Source: Rhodococcus sp. 14-2470-1b (GTDB lineage Bacteria > Actinomycetota > Actinomycetes > Mycobacteriales > Mycobacteriaceae). From it: 64,000 nt of DNA. This document shows positions 34,400-42,525 of the stretch, piece by piece. The translations under genes and the position numbers were made by a program. Under the pieces are notes generated by a model, which saw nothing but the letters and a program-made list of their open reading frames with translations, ran no database searches and had not been told where the DNA came from. The DNA is taken from the NCBI RefSeq assembly GCF_002259415.1, contig NZ_NPFY01000019.1, forward strand, positions 124,001 to 188,000, read 5' to 3'. Numbering within the stretch: position 1 is the first letter of the stretch; each line of letters opens with the position of its first letter.

Positions 34400-34417
34400 G
34401 AAATCCAGGGTGATTTC
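34400..34417. promoter_or_regulatory. Candidate operator, inverted repeat (site b)
   Basis: GAAATCCAGGGTGATTTC is a perfect GAAATC-N6-GATTTC inverted repeat. The right side, GGGTGATT then AACCCT-N2-ACGT, matches site a at 1321. It lies just upstream of TTGACG (34423-34428), which with TTGCAT (34446-34451, 17-bp spacer) could start transcription at ATG 34458; TAATAC (34429-34434) could instead start it at ATG 34441. Confidence 0.6.
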
Positions 34418-34457
34418 AACCCTTGACGTAATACGCGTCGATGGGTTGCATGGGCGG

Positions 34458-34499
34458 ATGTCGAACGCGCTGTTGCCGAGGTGTTGTGGGTCGATCTGA
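34458..34499 (+). CDS. Candidate leaderless di-cysteine leader peptide before tauE
   Basis: ATG 34458 encodes MSNALLPRCCGSI and stop. With TTGACG-N17-TTGCAT upstream the transcript would begin at the ATG. The two adjacent cysteine codons just before the stop, 44 bp upstream of the exporter's ribosome site and start, are what a cysteine-responsive attenuator would look like. A second frame from ATG 34441 (MGCMGGCRTRCC...) is in phase with the exporter gene and would add a Cys-rich extension. Confidence 0.45.
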   Translation: MSNALLPRCCGSI

Positions 34500-34542
34500 C
34501 CTGCACCCGAACATTATTCACTCGACTCATGGAGCACACGCA

Positions 34543-35475
34543 GTGAAAACAATCATTCTTATCGGCATCGTGGGGCTTGCGGCCCAACTCGTCGACGGCG
34601 CTCTCGGTATGGCGTACGGCGTCACGACGACGACGCTTCTGCTCGCCATCGGCACCAATCCCGCGGCCGCATCGGCCACCGTGCACTTGGCGGAGATCGG
34701 AACCACGTTCATCTCCGGTCTGTCGCACTGGAAGTTCGGTAACGTCGACTGGACGGTCGTTCGGCGGATCGCCCTGCCCGGTGCAGTGGGTGCATTCGTC
34801 GGAGCGACGGTTCTGTCCAACCTGTCCACCGAAGCCGCAGCACCCGTCATGGCGTTGATCCTTCTGGGCCTGGGGTTGTACATCCTGATCAGGTTCACCG
34901 TCCAGGGGATTCCTCGGGGAAATCTCGGAAAGCCGCTGCGCAAGCGGTTCCTGGCGCCGCTCGGGTTGCTCGCGGGCTTCGTCGACGCCACCGGCGGAGG
35001 CGGGTGGGGCCCCGTGGGAACCCCGGCCATTCTCGCCAGCGGACGGCTCGAGCCTCGGAAGGTCATCGGCTCGATCGACACGAGCGAGTTCGTGATCGCG
35101 CTCGCCGCGAGCCTGGGCTTCCTGTTCAGCCTCGGCTCGCAGGGAATCAACATCGGCTGGGTCTTGGCGATCCTTGCCGGTGGCGTTGTCGCGGCTCCTC
35201 TCGCGGCGTGGCTGGTCCGTCACGTTCCGCCTCGTTTGTTGGGGGCTTCGGTGGGCGGCATCATCGTGCTCACCAACACGCGGAGCCTGTTCCGGAGTGG
35301 TTGGTTCGAGCTCAGCGGCGCAGTCCAGGCCACTGCGTACGTCACCATCGTCGTGGCCTGGGTGGGGTGCTTCGCATTCTCACTGAAGGCGTACCTGCAG
35401 GACCGCGAGAACGAATCGGCGGACAAGATCTCGGAGGAGGCGAAGACCAATGCGCAAGAGGAAATTGCTGTCTGA
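34543..35475 (+). CDS. TauE/SafE (TSUP) family membrane transporter
   Basis: 310 residues from GTG 34543, chosen because GGAG lies about 9 bp upstream and the protein then starts with its first helix (VKTIILIGIVGLAAQLVDGALGMAYG). About eight transmembrane segments; 'GFVDATGGGGWGPVGTPAILASG' near residue 145 is the second TSUP signature. TSUP proteins move sulfite, sulfoacetate or other sulfur anions, usually as exporters. The operator and Cys-containing leader upstream agree with a sulfur role, such as relieving sulfite made by the monooxygenases. Confidence 0.87.
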   Translation: MKTIILIGIVGLAAQLVDGALGMAYGVTTTTLLLAIGTNPAAASATVHLAEIGTTFISGLSHWKFGNVDWTVVRRIALPGAVGAFVGATVLSNLSTEAAAPVMALILLGLGLYILIRFTVQGIPRGNLGKPLRKRFLAPLGLLAGFVDATGGGGWGPVGTPAILASGRLEPRKVIGSIDTSEFVIALAASLGFLFSLGSQGINIGWVLAILAGGVVAAPLAAWLVRHVPPRLLGASVGGIIVLTNTRSLFRSGWFELSGAVQATAYVTIVVAWVGCFAFSLKAYLQDRENESADKISEEAKTNAQEEIAV

Positions 35476-35641
35476 GCTCGCCTGTCCACCAGACCGGCCC
35501 TGATCGGGTTCGGATCGACCATGTTCGCGGGGCTCACCACGTACGGCGAGTACCACCTCGGCTCGCGCTGACACACCGGAATTACGAACGTGCCCGATTC
35601 GAACCATTGACGAGGTTCTGCGCTGGTGGTGGACTTCGAGG
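35476..35641. other. Intergenic region with possible gene remnant
   Basis: An open stretch in frame with ATG 35521 reads about 30 codons, ending MFAGLTTYGEYHLGSR at 35571. It has no ribosome site and no recognised homologue. It could be the decayed end of a lost gene. Confidence 0.2.
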
Positions 35642-36460
35642 ATGCCATTCTTCGACGGGGCGCGGGGACCGATCTACTACAGGCACTGGGCCGCGGAGGT
35701 GCCGCGCGCGAACGTAGTGTTCCTCCACGGCTACGGAGAACATTCCGGTCTCTATCACCGGTTCGCGGATTCTCTCAGCGCCGACGGTATCGACGTGTGG
35801 GCGTTGGATCTGATCGGCCACGGGCTGTCGTCGGGGGACCGCGGGGACTTCGGGTCGCTGCGTGATCTGCAATCGGACGCGGGCACTCTCACCTCGCTGG
35901 CCAGGGTGAGTGTGCCCGACGTGCCTGCCGTCGTGATCGGGCACTCGCTCGGTTCGGTTGTCGCGACGCTGTCGGTCCTGGACGAGCCGGATCGCTACGT
36001 CGCCGCTGTGATCTCCGGTGCGACGCTGGCTCCCATCCCGTGGTTGGACCCCGACAACGCTCGATTCGATCTCGATCCGAGTGAACTGTCGGCCGACCCG
36101 TTCTACCTCGACGCGTTGATCAACGACCCCCTCGCATTCGTCAGTGCAGATTCGGGTCGGCTGTTGGGCACCGAGCTGCAGAGGGCGTGGGACAGGTTCG
36201 ACCTCGACCTGGCATCGGTGCGGGTGCCGACGCTCGCAGTGCACGGCGACGCCGACACGGTGTCGCCGATCGACAACGTCCGGACCTGGGCGGGACGAGC
36301 TCGTGAACTCGAACTCCGCGAGATCGCGGGCGCCAGGCACGACGTGTTGAACGAGACCGGGCATCGTCGAACCGCTGCCATCGTCGCCGATTTCGTTCTC
36401 GAACGTGTCGGTGCCGCATCATTTGTCGTCCACGAGGAGGAACCGTCATGGCGAGGCTGA
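35642..36460 (+). CDS. Alpha/beta hydrolase, monoglyceride lipase-like
   Basis: 272 residues. The oxyanion region is VVFLHGYGEHSGLYHRFADSL, the nucleophile elbow is VIGHSLGSVVA (Ser about residue 103), and the acid and base lie in 'LAVHGDADTVSP' and 'GARHDVLNETGHRR'. This matches the Hydrolase_4 (lysophospholipase/monoglyceride lipase) class. It starts at ATG 35642; GTG 35627 in another frame was discounted. A strong ribosome site (GAGGAGGA) for a broken small gene lies at its 3' end. Confidence 0.85.
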   Translation: MPFFDGARGPIYYRHWAAEVPRANVVFLHGYGEHSGLYHRFADSLSADGIDVWALDLIGHGLSSGDRGDFGSLRDLQSDAGTLTSLARVSVPDVPAVVIGHSLGSVVATLSVLDEPDRYVAAVISGATLAPIPWLDPDNARFDLDPSELSADPFYLDALINDPLAFVSADSGRLLGTELQRAWDRFDLDLASVRVPTLAVHGDADTVSPIDNVRTWAGRARELELREIAGARHDVLNETGHRRTAAIVADFVLERVGAASFVVHEEEPSWRG

Positions 36461-36622
36461 CGATCACCGGCGCGTGACGGGCCGCCCTCGCCGACCGTGC
36501 CCACCGTCCACGTGCTGATGTATCTGCAGGCCCAGAACATCGACCTGGATTTCTACGACACTCACTTCGCCCCGGGGGCGTACCTGCGCACCCACGCCGA
36601 GCATGCCCGGCGCGGGTGGTGA
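36450..36622 (+). pseudogene. Possible decayed small gene
   Basis: ATG 36450 follows an excellent GAGGAGGA ribosome site inside the hydrolase gene end, but the frame stops after MARLTITGA. A second frame from GTG 36497 encodes 41 residues, VPTVHVLMYLQAQNIDLDFY... ending HAEHARRGW. The good ribosome site followed by a nine-codon frame and then a coding-like stretch in another phase suggests a frameshifted or deleted gene. No family was recognised. Confidence 0.3.
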
Positions 36623-36634
36623 GGACGCTGCACC

Positions 36635-36841
36635 TCACTCCAGTTTGAACCCGACCTTGATCGTCACCTGGAAGTGAGCGATCGATCCATTTTCGATGTG
36701 ACCGCGGGTTTCGAGGACCTCGAACCAGTCGAGGTTGTGGAGGGTGGTGTTCGCGCGTGCGATCGCCTTTCGGATGGCGTCGTCCGTGCTCTCGGTGGAG
36801 GTTCCGACGATCTCGGTGACACGGTAGATGTTGTCGCTCAT
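36635..36841 (-). CDS. Dodecin, flavin-binding storage protein
   Basis: 68 residues: 'MSDNIYRVTEIVGTSTESTDD', the helix 'AIRKAIARANTTLHNLDWFEV', 'LETRGHIENG', and the final strand 'AHFQVTIKVGFKLE'. Length and the W-F-E-V stacking region (Trp 38 near the flavin site) match actinobacterial dodecins, which form dodecamers that bind FMN/FAD or CoA. It has a GAGGAG ribosome site. In a window with ten flavin monooxygenases, a flavin buffer is a sensible neighbour. Confidence 0.93.
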   Translation of the reverse strand: MSDNIYRVTEIVGTSTESTDDAIRKAIARANTTLHNLDWFEVLETRGHIENGSIAHFQVTIKVGFKLE

Positions 36842-37298
36842 GGGTTCTTCGCTCCTCTGTGGTCTGGTGAACTTTCCGACTGCTGATACTTCTCCTGCGA
36901 TGCCGACTTCGAAACAGAATTGGGAAATCGTGTGCTGTCGGCGCTGGTCGAGGCCGTGCGAGGAAGAATCACCGTGATTCGAAGGGCGGTTTCTCGTTCG
37001 ACGGCGGACCACGCTCGGGCACCGGCATGCAGTGAACAGCGTCCGGACCTCGGTCGACGAGGCCGAGTTCTCCGAAACTGCAGGGTCTTTCATTCGAGTG
37101 CTTGGGTCCAGGCAGAGTGCTGGTCGATCACACGGCACGCTCGTTCGCACGATCCTCGTGAATGCTTCTGATTGCACACCGACCGCTTCGTCACGGCCGG
37201 ATCGGATGTACCCTGCTGAGCCGATTTGTGTGCACCCAGGAACACCGTCGCCCCAGAACACATCGTCAAGCACGTGGATCGGCCGCTGACAGCCGTGT
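36842..37298. other. 457-bp gap with one palindrome, otherwise nothing recognised
   Basis: Between the dodecin gene and the winged-helix gene I see no coding frame with a ribosome site, no RNA gene and no clear terminator. The only structured element is the inverted repeat at 36965-36981. Open frames here (for example 37032-37289) have no family features. Confidence 0.5.
36965..36981. promoter_or_regulatory. Candidate operator, inverted repeat (site f)
   Basis: AGAATCA-CCG-TGATTCG is a 6-bp perfect inverted repeat (GAATCA/TGATTC, 3-bp spacer). It is nearly identical over 23 bp to the site at 30391. It lies 124 bp upstream of the dodecin start. The controlled gene is unclear; dodecin is the best candidate. 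Confidence 0.55.
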
Positions 37299-37778
37299 TC
37301 ACGCACTGCGTAGTGATGTGGGTTCGGTCACCACGCGCACGCCTGGTTCCGGATCGAATCGGTATCCGGTACCGCGCACCGTGGTCACGAGCCGACCGAA
37401 CGATCCGAGCTTGGTACGCACTCTCGAAAGATGAACGTCCACACTGCGGCCCAGCCCGCTGCGGGTCAGTTCGTCGCGTCCGACGACGACCCGAGGGTTG
37501 CGCACGAGGTGGGAGAAGATCTCGAACTCGGTGTGACTGAACGACACACTCTGTCCGCCGACGACGACGTCTCGTGCAGGTAGATCGATCACCAGTGGCG
37601 AGTTGCGGTCGTTGAACCGAACGTCGAATCTCGTCAGGATGCGTGCGTTCGGGGCGAACGTTTCGGTGGTTCGGCGCAGCGCATCCGCGAGCGCGTGCAG
37701 TTGCGCCCTGGACAGGCCCTCCAGGGAGGGCGTACCCGTGTCGGAGATGTGCAGCACCACGGTGTCTTCGACAGTCAT
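37299..37778 (-). CDS. Winged-helix (OmpR/PhoB C-terminal type) transcription regulator
   Basis: 159 residues from ATG 37778. The C-terminal half is a Trans_reg_C domain: 'VSFSHTEFEIFSHLVRNPRVVVGRDEL', 'RSVDVHLSRVRTKLG', 'LVTTVRGTGYRFDP'. The N-terminal half has no receiver-domain aspartate motif. It is a lone DNA-binding protein as found in several Rhodococcus and Streptomyces lineages. It diverges from a GNAT gene; two direct GTGATCGAAA repeats (37870, 37894) lie in the gap and could be its own sites. Confidence 0.83.
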   Translation of the reverse strand: MTVEDTVVLHISDTGTPSLEGLSRAQLHALADALRRTTETFAPNARILTRFDVRFNDRNSPLVIDLPARDVVVGGQSVSFSHTEFEIFSHLVRNPRVVVGRDELTRSGLGRSVDVHLSRVRTKLGSFGRLVTTVRGTGYRFDPEPGVRVVTEPTSLRSA

Positions 37779-37869
37779 TCTCTCCCCGGCATGTTGGGTA
37801 AGACGGGTAAGTCCCGACGTCGGTCCATGGAAACTTCTCGATGCGCACTTGGGAAGATATTCGCTCGAG

Positions 37870-37903
37870 GTGATCGAAATCGAGAGGATCTGTGTGATCG
37901 AAA
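37870..37903. promoter_or_regulatory. Direct repeats GTGATCGAAA in the divergent gap
   Basis: Two identical 10-bp copies, 37870-37879 and 37894-37903, are 24 bp apart start to start, just before TTGACG (37907-37912) on the plus strand. OmpR-type regulators bind direct repeats, so the divergent winged-helix protein may act here. Confidence 0.4.
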
Positions 37904-37943
37904 CCGTTGACGTGCAACGGCCCGCGGTGATGGACTTTTCGGC

Positions 37944-38438
37944 GTGAACGTCGAGAACGACCTGGTGGCAGTGGCCCTCCGGATCGAGGAGGTCCCGTGG
38001 GACCACACCGATGCCGAAGCCTTGCGCGCGGCGATGGCCGCGGAGGTCGGGCCGCGGTACGCCGATAGGGCCGCGGACCTGGCCCGCACGCAGGCGAATG
38101 CCGTCGACCCGGACACCGTGCACCGCACCATCGTCGTCTACGCGGGAGACACACCCGTCGGGCACGCGGCCGTCCGATGGAACGCCGGTGACCTGGAACT
38201 CAAGCGCATGTTCGTCCATCCGGATCACCGCGGAACCGGAGTGTCCACGGCCTTGCTCACCGCATCGGAGCACGCGGCCCGCGAGCTCGGACTGCCGCGC
38301 CTGATCCTGCAGACCGGCGACCGCCAGCCCGACGCCGTGCGCCTGTACGAGAAGAGCGGTTACACGCGGATCCCGATCTTCCCGCCTTACGAGGCCATGC
38401 CGTTCTCGAACACCTTCGAGAAAGTCTTCACCGGCTGA
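37944..38438 (+). CDS. GNAT family N-acetyltransferase
   Basis: 164 residues from GTG 37944. The motif 'LKRMFVHPDHRGTGVSTALLTASEHAARELG' binds acetyl-CoA, and 'LQTGDRQPDAVRLYEKSGYTRI' is motif B. Its 3' end overlaps the convergent formylglycine-generating enzyme gene by 11 bp. Substrate unknown. Confidence 0.85.
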   Translation: MNVENDLVAVALRIEEVPWDHTDAEALRAAMAAEVGPRYADRAADLARTQANAVDPDTVHRTIVVYAGDTPVGHAAVRWNAGDLELKRMFVHPDHRGTGVSTALLTASEHAARELGLPRLILQTGDRQPDAVRLYEKSGYTRIPIFPPYEAMPFSNTFEKVFTG

Positions 38439-39294
38439 GCCTGAATCCGATGTGGCTGCTGGAGGTGTCCTCGGTGACGCCCGATCGCGCCGAGGTTCGG
38501 TATCGCCGGCAATAACTGGCGTGGCACAGGTGCGACCCACCGCGGATGACGGCCCGGGTGTCGCGGCGGGCGGCGTCGAACGTTCCGGTGGTCCATTCCC
38601 AGACGTTGCCGGTGGTGTTGTAGAGGCCGTAGCCGTTCGGCTCGAACGACCGGACGGGTGCGGTGAACACCGTGTCGACGTGCTCGCCGGGGAACTCACC
38701 GCGCCACGTGTTCATCCGGTCGAGCGATTCGTCCGCCCCCCAGGGGAACGGTTGCTGCTCCAACCCGCCGCGCGCCGCGTACTCCCACTGCTCCTCGCTG
38801 GGCAACGACGCCCCGACCCACGCGCAGTACGCGTCGGCGTCGCGCCGGGACACGTGGGTGACGGGGTGATCGGCCGCGGGGGTGATCGACGACGCCGGGC
38901 CCGACGGCCGCCGCCACGACGCCCCCGAGACGACGTTGAACCACGGCGTCGCGGTGACCGCGGGCGACGAGTCCTCGGCGGGGAGCGATCCGGCGAAGAC
39001 GAGGGAATCACCGAACTGCTCGGCGTCGGTGACGTATCCGGTCGCGGACACGAACGCGTCGAACTCGGCGACGGTGACCGTCGTCGGCGCGATCGAGAAC
39101 GACGCGACCTGAACGCGGCGGACCGGACCCTCCAGATCGGCCGGATACGCCAGGGGATCCTCCGACCCCATCAGAAACGTTCCACCGGGCACGTCGACCA
39201 GGGTGCCCGGGTCCGCGCCGCGCCCGGGAAGGTCCCGACGCCTACTCGATTCGTTGCGATCGGGCGCACAGCATCCACCGCTCATGCTCACCAT
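38428..39294 (-). CDS. Formylglycine-generating enzyme (sulfatase-modifying factor)
   Basis: 288 residues; ATG 39285 is an alternative start. The SUMF1/FGE fold: 'VDVPGGTFLMGSEDPLAYPADLEGPVRRV', 'DADAYCAWVGASLPSEEQWEYAARGG', 'NVWEWTTGTFD', and 'GGSHLCHASYCRRYRTSAR'. The two cysteines in the last motif are the copper-binding pair of aerobic FGE. It converts the sulfatase active-site Cys to formylglycine. It is divergent from the sulfatase at 39346 with only 51 bp between, the classic enzyme-client arrangement. Confidence 0.92.
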   Translation of the reverse strand: MVSMSGGCCAPDRNESSRRRDLPGRGADPGTLVDVPGGTFLMGSEDPLAYPADLEGPVRRVQVASFSIAPTTVTVAEFDAFVSATGYVTDAEQFGDSLVFAGSLPAEDSSPAVTATPWFNVVSGASWRRPSGPASSITPAADHPVTHVSRRDADAYCAWVGASLPSEEQWEYAARGGLEQQPFPWGADESLDRMNTWRGEFPGEHVDTVFTAPVRSFEPNGYGLYNTTGNVWEWTTGTFDAARRDTRAVIRGGSHLCHASYCRRYRTSARSGVTEDTSSSHIGFRLSR

Positions 39295-39345
39295 GCTGCC
39301 ACCTGTGCCCCTGAGTGAGGTTCGGACATGTGCTAGGCAATAGGA

Positions 39346-40707
39346 ATGACGAAAGAGAACGTCCTGCTGATCCACTGGCACGATCTGGGGCGGCATCTCG
39401 GCGCGTACGGGCACCGTTCGGTATCGAGCCCGCGAGTCGACGCGCTTGCCGCAGAAGGCTTTCTCTTCACCCACGCGCACGCGACGGCGCCGCTGTGCTC
39501 ACCGTCGCGGGGATCGCTCTTCACCGGCCGCTATCCGCACAGCAACGGACTGGTCGGATTGGCCCACCACGGGTGGGAGTATCGCCCGGGGGTGCAGACG
39601 TTGCCCTCGCTGCTCGCCGAATGCGGTTGGCAGACGGCCCTGTTCGGCATGCAACACGAGTCCTCGTTTCCGTCCCGGCTGGGCTTCGATTCCTACGACG
39701 TCTCCAACTCGTACTGCGAATACGTCGTGGAGAAGGCCGACGCCTGGTTGCGCGAGGATCGCACCGAGCCGTTCCTCCTGACCGCAGGATTCTTCGAGAC
39801 ACACCGTCCGTACCCCGCCGAGCGGTACACCCCGGACGACGCCGATGCCGTGGAGCTTCCCGACTACCTGCCGGACACGCCGGAGGTCCGCGAGGACCTC
39901 GCCGAATTCCACGGATCGATCACCGTCGCCGACGCCGCGGTGGGGGAGTTGCTGGACACGCTCGCGGAGACCGATCTCGACCGTTCGACGTGGGTCGTGT
40001 TCATGACCGATCACGGTCCGGCGTTTCCCCGAGCGAAGTCGACCCTGTACGAGGCGGGGACGGGGATTGCGTTGATCGTCAGGCCGCCGACCGATCGCGG
40101 CCTGGCGCCCCGGGTCTACGACGACCTCTTCAGCGGCGTCGACCTGGTGCCCACCCTGCTCGACCTCTTGGGTGCACCCGTGCCCGACGAGGTGGAAGGG
40201 CTCTCGCACGCAGACAATCTCGCCTCGGGCCGCGCGCCGGTGCGCGACGAGGTGTTCACCTCGAAGACGTACCACGACTCCTTCGATCCCATCCGCGCCG
40301 TGCGGACGAAGGATTTCAGCTACATCGAGAACTACGCCGAACGTCCCGAACTCGATCTGCCGTGGGACATCGAGGAGAGCCCGTCGGGCCAGGCCGTGGC
40401 CGAATCGGTGCGTTCACCGCGTGCACGCAACGAGCTCTACGATCTGCGGAGCGACCCGGGGGAGACAGTGAATCTGCACGAGGACACTGAGTACCGTGCC
40501 ATCGCCGAGGACCTGGCTCTGAGGTTGCACACGTGGCGTGAAACCACGCGAGACGTGATTCCGTCGGACTTCGTCGGGTCGCGCATTTCCGACCGCTACA
40601 CCCACGACTACCTCGTCACGAAAGGCCTGAAACTACCGTCGCGATCTCCGCTGTCGTCCGAGCGCGGAATAGCGGAGGGCACGCAGGACGGTACCGCTGC
40701 ACACTGA
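39346..40707 (+). CDS. Type I sulfatase
   Basis: 453 residues. The formylglycine motif is LCSPSRGSLFTGRYPH (Cys 51, C-x-P-S-R). The usual N-terminal metal pair Asp-Asp is His-Asp here (LLIHWHDLGRHLGAYG), as in one bacterial sulfatase branch. The second metal site is 'VVFMTDHGPAFPRAK'. No signal peptide, so it is cytoplasmic. It frees sulfate from an imported sulfate ester. A -10-like TAGGCA ends about 7 bp before the ATG, so the mRNA may be leaderless. FGE lies directly upstream, divergent. Confidence 0.9.
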   Translation: MTKENVLLIHWHDLGRHLGAYGHRSVSSPRVDALAAEGFLFTHAHATAPLCSPSRGSLFTGRYPHSNGLVGLAHHGWEYRPGVQTLPSLLAECGWQTALFGMQHESSFPSRLGFDSYDVSNSYCEYVVEKADAWLREDRTEPFLLTAGFFETHRPYPAERYTPDDADAVELPDYLPDTPEVREDLAEFHGSITVADAAVGELLDTLAETDLDRSTWVVFMTDHGPAFPRAKSTLYEAGTGIALIVRPPTDRGLAPRVYDDLFSGVDLVPTLLDLLGAPVPDEVEGLSHADNLASGRAPVRDEVFTSKTYHDSFDPIRAVRTKDFSYIENYAERPELDLPWDIEESPSGQAVAESVRSPRARNELYDLRSDPGETVNLHEDTEYRAIAEDLALRLHTWRETTRDVIPSDFVGSRISDRYTHDYLVTKGLKLPSRSPLSSERGIAEGTQDGTAAH

Positions 40708-40751
40708 GTTCGGTTTGGCAATGGTTTGACGCAGTAGGATCGAAAACCCTG

Positions 40752-40782
40752 TTGTGCACAGTATTTCGGTTGTGGCTACTAT
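40752..40782 (+). promoter_or_regulatory. Promoter of sulfotransferase-cysDN operon
   Basis: TTGTGC (40752-40757), a 19-bp spacer and TACTAT (40777-40782) would start transcription at or next to ATG 40790, giving a leaderless mRNA. Another TTGACG is at 40726-40731. Confidence 0.45.
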
Positions 40783-40789
40783 TCCCGGC

Positions 40790-41596
40790 ATGAGCGATCA
40801 GCCGCGTTCGTACCTCGTCCTCGCGTCACAGCGAAGCGGAAGCACCCTGCTCGTCGAATCGCTTCGTACAACCGGGCAGGCGGGCGAACCACAGGAGTTC
40901 TTCCAGTACCTCCCGAGTACGTCGCTGGCGCCTCAGCCGCGTGAGTGGTTCGCCGGCGTCGACGACGAGAACATCCTTCGATTGCTCGCGCCGTGGAAGC
41001 CCGGAACACCGTCGATGGAGACGCCGCAGGAGTGGCGCGCCCGAATTCTCGACGCCGGGCGCACCCCGAACGGAGTGTGGGGCGGCAAGCTCATGTGGAA
41101 CCAGACGCCGCTGCTCACCGCATGGGCCGACGGATTGGCAGGCCGGCAGGCCGACGATCCGGACGCCGGCGACCTGAAGACCGCCATAGAGGACGTACTG
41201 GGCCCGGACGTTCTGCTGGTGCATGTCGCACGGAAAGACACTGTGGCGCAGGCGGTGTCGATGTGGCGTGCCGTGCAGACCCAGGTGTGGCGTGGCCGTG
41301 CCGACCCGGAGGTGGACGCTCGCGCCGAGTACAACGCCGACGGCATCGCTCATCTCCACGCCATTCTGGAGGATCAGGAGCGGCAGTGGGCGCGATGGTT
41401 CGGCGAGGCCGGTGTCGAACCCCTCGAAATCGACTACCACGAGCTGGCATCGGACACGACCGGACAGGTCGCCAGGGTGCTCGTCGCCTTGGGGCTCGAT
41501 CCGGAGTTGGCGCCGCCTCCCGCCCTGCAGCGGCAGGGCAACGACAGGTCGAACGACTGGATCGAGCGTTACCGCGCAGAAAGGATTTCAGTATGA
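40790..41596 (+). CDS. Stf0-type sulfotransferase
   Basis: 268 residues. The PAPS 5'-phosphosulfate loop [13 protein letters not shown] is at residues 11-23. The pattern '[12 protein letters not shown]', '[14 protein letters not shown]', '[22 protein letters not shown]' and '[15 protein letters not shown]' matches the Stf0 (trehalose 2-sulfotransferase) family of mycobacteria. Its stop overlaps cysD (ATGA), so it is translated with the genes that make its donor PAPS. In Mycobacterium it starts sulfolipid synthesis; the acceptor here is probably trehalose or another glycoside (inference). Confidence 0.87.
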   Translation: MSDQPRSYLVLASQRSGSTLLVESLRTTGQAGEPQEFFQYLPSTSLAPQPREWFAGVDDENILRLLAPWKPGTPSMETPQEWRARILDAGRTPNGVWGGKLMWNQTPLLTAWADGLAGRQADDPDAGDLKTAIEDVLGPDVLLVHVARKDTVAQAVSMWRAVQTQVWRGRADPEVDARAEYNADGIAHLHAILEDQERQWARWFGEAGVEPLEIDYHELASDTTGQVARVLVALGLDPELAPPPALQRQGNDRSNDWIERYRAERISV

Positions 41597-42525
41597 CGAC
41601 CACCGACGAGGTGACCCCCGACGTCACTCACGTGGACGAGCTCCGTGTTCTCGAAGCCGAGGCCGTGCACATCATCCGCGAGGTGGTGGCCGAACTCGAA
41701 CGTCCCGTTCTCCTGTTCTCGGCGGGTAAGGATTCGATCGTTCTCCTTCGGTTGGCGGAGAAAGCATTTCGTCCGTCACCGCTTCCGTTCCCGGTGATGC
41801 ACGTGGACACCGGGCACAACTTCCCCGAGGTCATCGAGTTCCGCGATCGCAGGCTCGAAACGGCGGGACACAGACTGATCGTCGCCTCCGTGCAGGAATC
41901 CATCGACTCCGGGCGTGCGAGCGAGATCGGTGGCCCCAACGGCTCGCGGAACCGACTGCAGACCAGAACGCTGCTCGACGCCCTCGAGGCGGGCCGGTTC
42001 GATGCCGCCTTCGGCGGTGCGCGACGCGACGAGGAACGGGCACGTGCCAAGGAGCGCGTACTGAGTTTTCGAGATGCATTCGGGCAGTGGGATCCTCGTG
42101 CGCAGCGGCCCGAGCCGTGGTCGCTGTACAACGGCCGAATCAGACGCGGCGAGCAGGTGCGCGTGTTTCCGCTCAGCAACTGGACCGAACTCGACATCTG
42201 GCGGTACATCGAACTCGAAGGCCTCGAGCTCCCGTCGATCTACTTCGCGCACGAGCGCGAGGTGTTCGCCAGAGACGGAATTCTGCTCGCCACATCGGAA
42301 TTCACATCTCCGGCCGAGACCGAACAGGCCGCGACGGAATGGGTTCGATACCGCACCGTCGGTGATCTCACCATCACCGGCGCCGTCCGTAGCCATGCAA
42401 CCGACATCGCCGGAGTGATCGGGGAGATCTCGGCCGCGACGGTATCCGAACGGGGAGAGACGCGCGCCGACGACCGGACTTCGGTGGCCGCGATGGAAGA
42501 TCGCAAGCGCGAGGGGTACTTCTGA
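41593..42525 (+). CDS. cysD: Sulfate adenylyltransferase subunit 2
   Basis: 310 residues. The PP-loop is [20 protein letters not shown], followed by '[16 protein letters not shown]' and '[26 protein letters not shown]', all CysD landmarks, and a C-terminal 'RKREGYF'. It makes adenosine 5'-phosphosulfate from ATP and sulfate with the GTPase CysN. ATG 41593 overlaps the sulfotransferase stop and the cysNC start overlaps its own stop by 1 bp. Confidence 0.95.
   Translation: MTTTDEVTPDVTHVDELRVLEAEAVHIIREVVAELERPVLLFSAGKDSIVLLRLAEKAFRPSPLPFPVMHVDTGHNFPEVIEFRDRRLETAGHRLIVASVQESIDSGRASEIGGPNGSRNRLQTRTLLDALEAGRFDAAFGGARRDEERARAKERVLSFRDAFGQWDPRAQRPEPWSLYNGRIRRGEQVRVFPLSNWTELDIWRYIELEGLELPSIYFAHEREVFARDGILLATSEFTSPAETEQAATEWVRYRTVGDLTITGAVRSHATDIAGVIGEISAATVSERGETRADDRTSVAAMEDRKREGYF

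Noticed and set aside
37032..37289. 85-codon plus-strand frame in the dodecin - regulator gap
   Set aside because: No ribosome site, no family similarity and ordinary shadow-like composition.
39295..39345. Operator or riboswitch between FGE and sulfatase
   Set aside because: The 51-bp gap contains no inverted repeat related to the other sites and no aptamer core.
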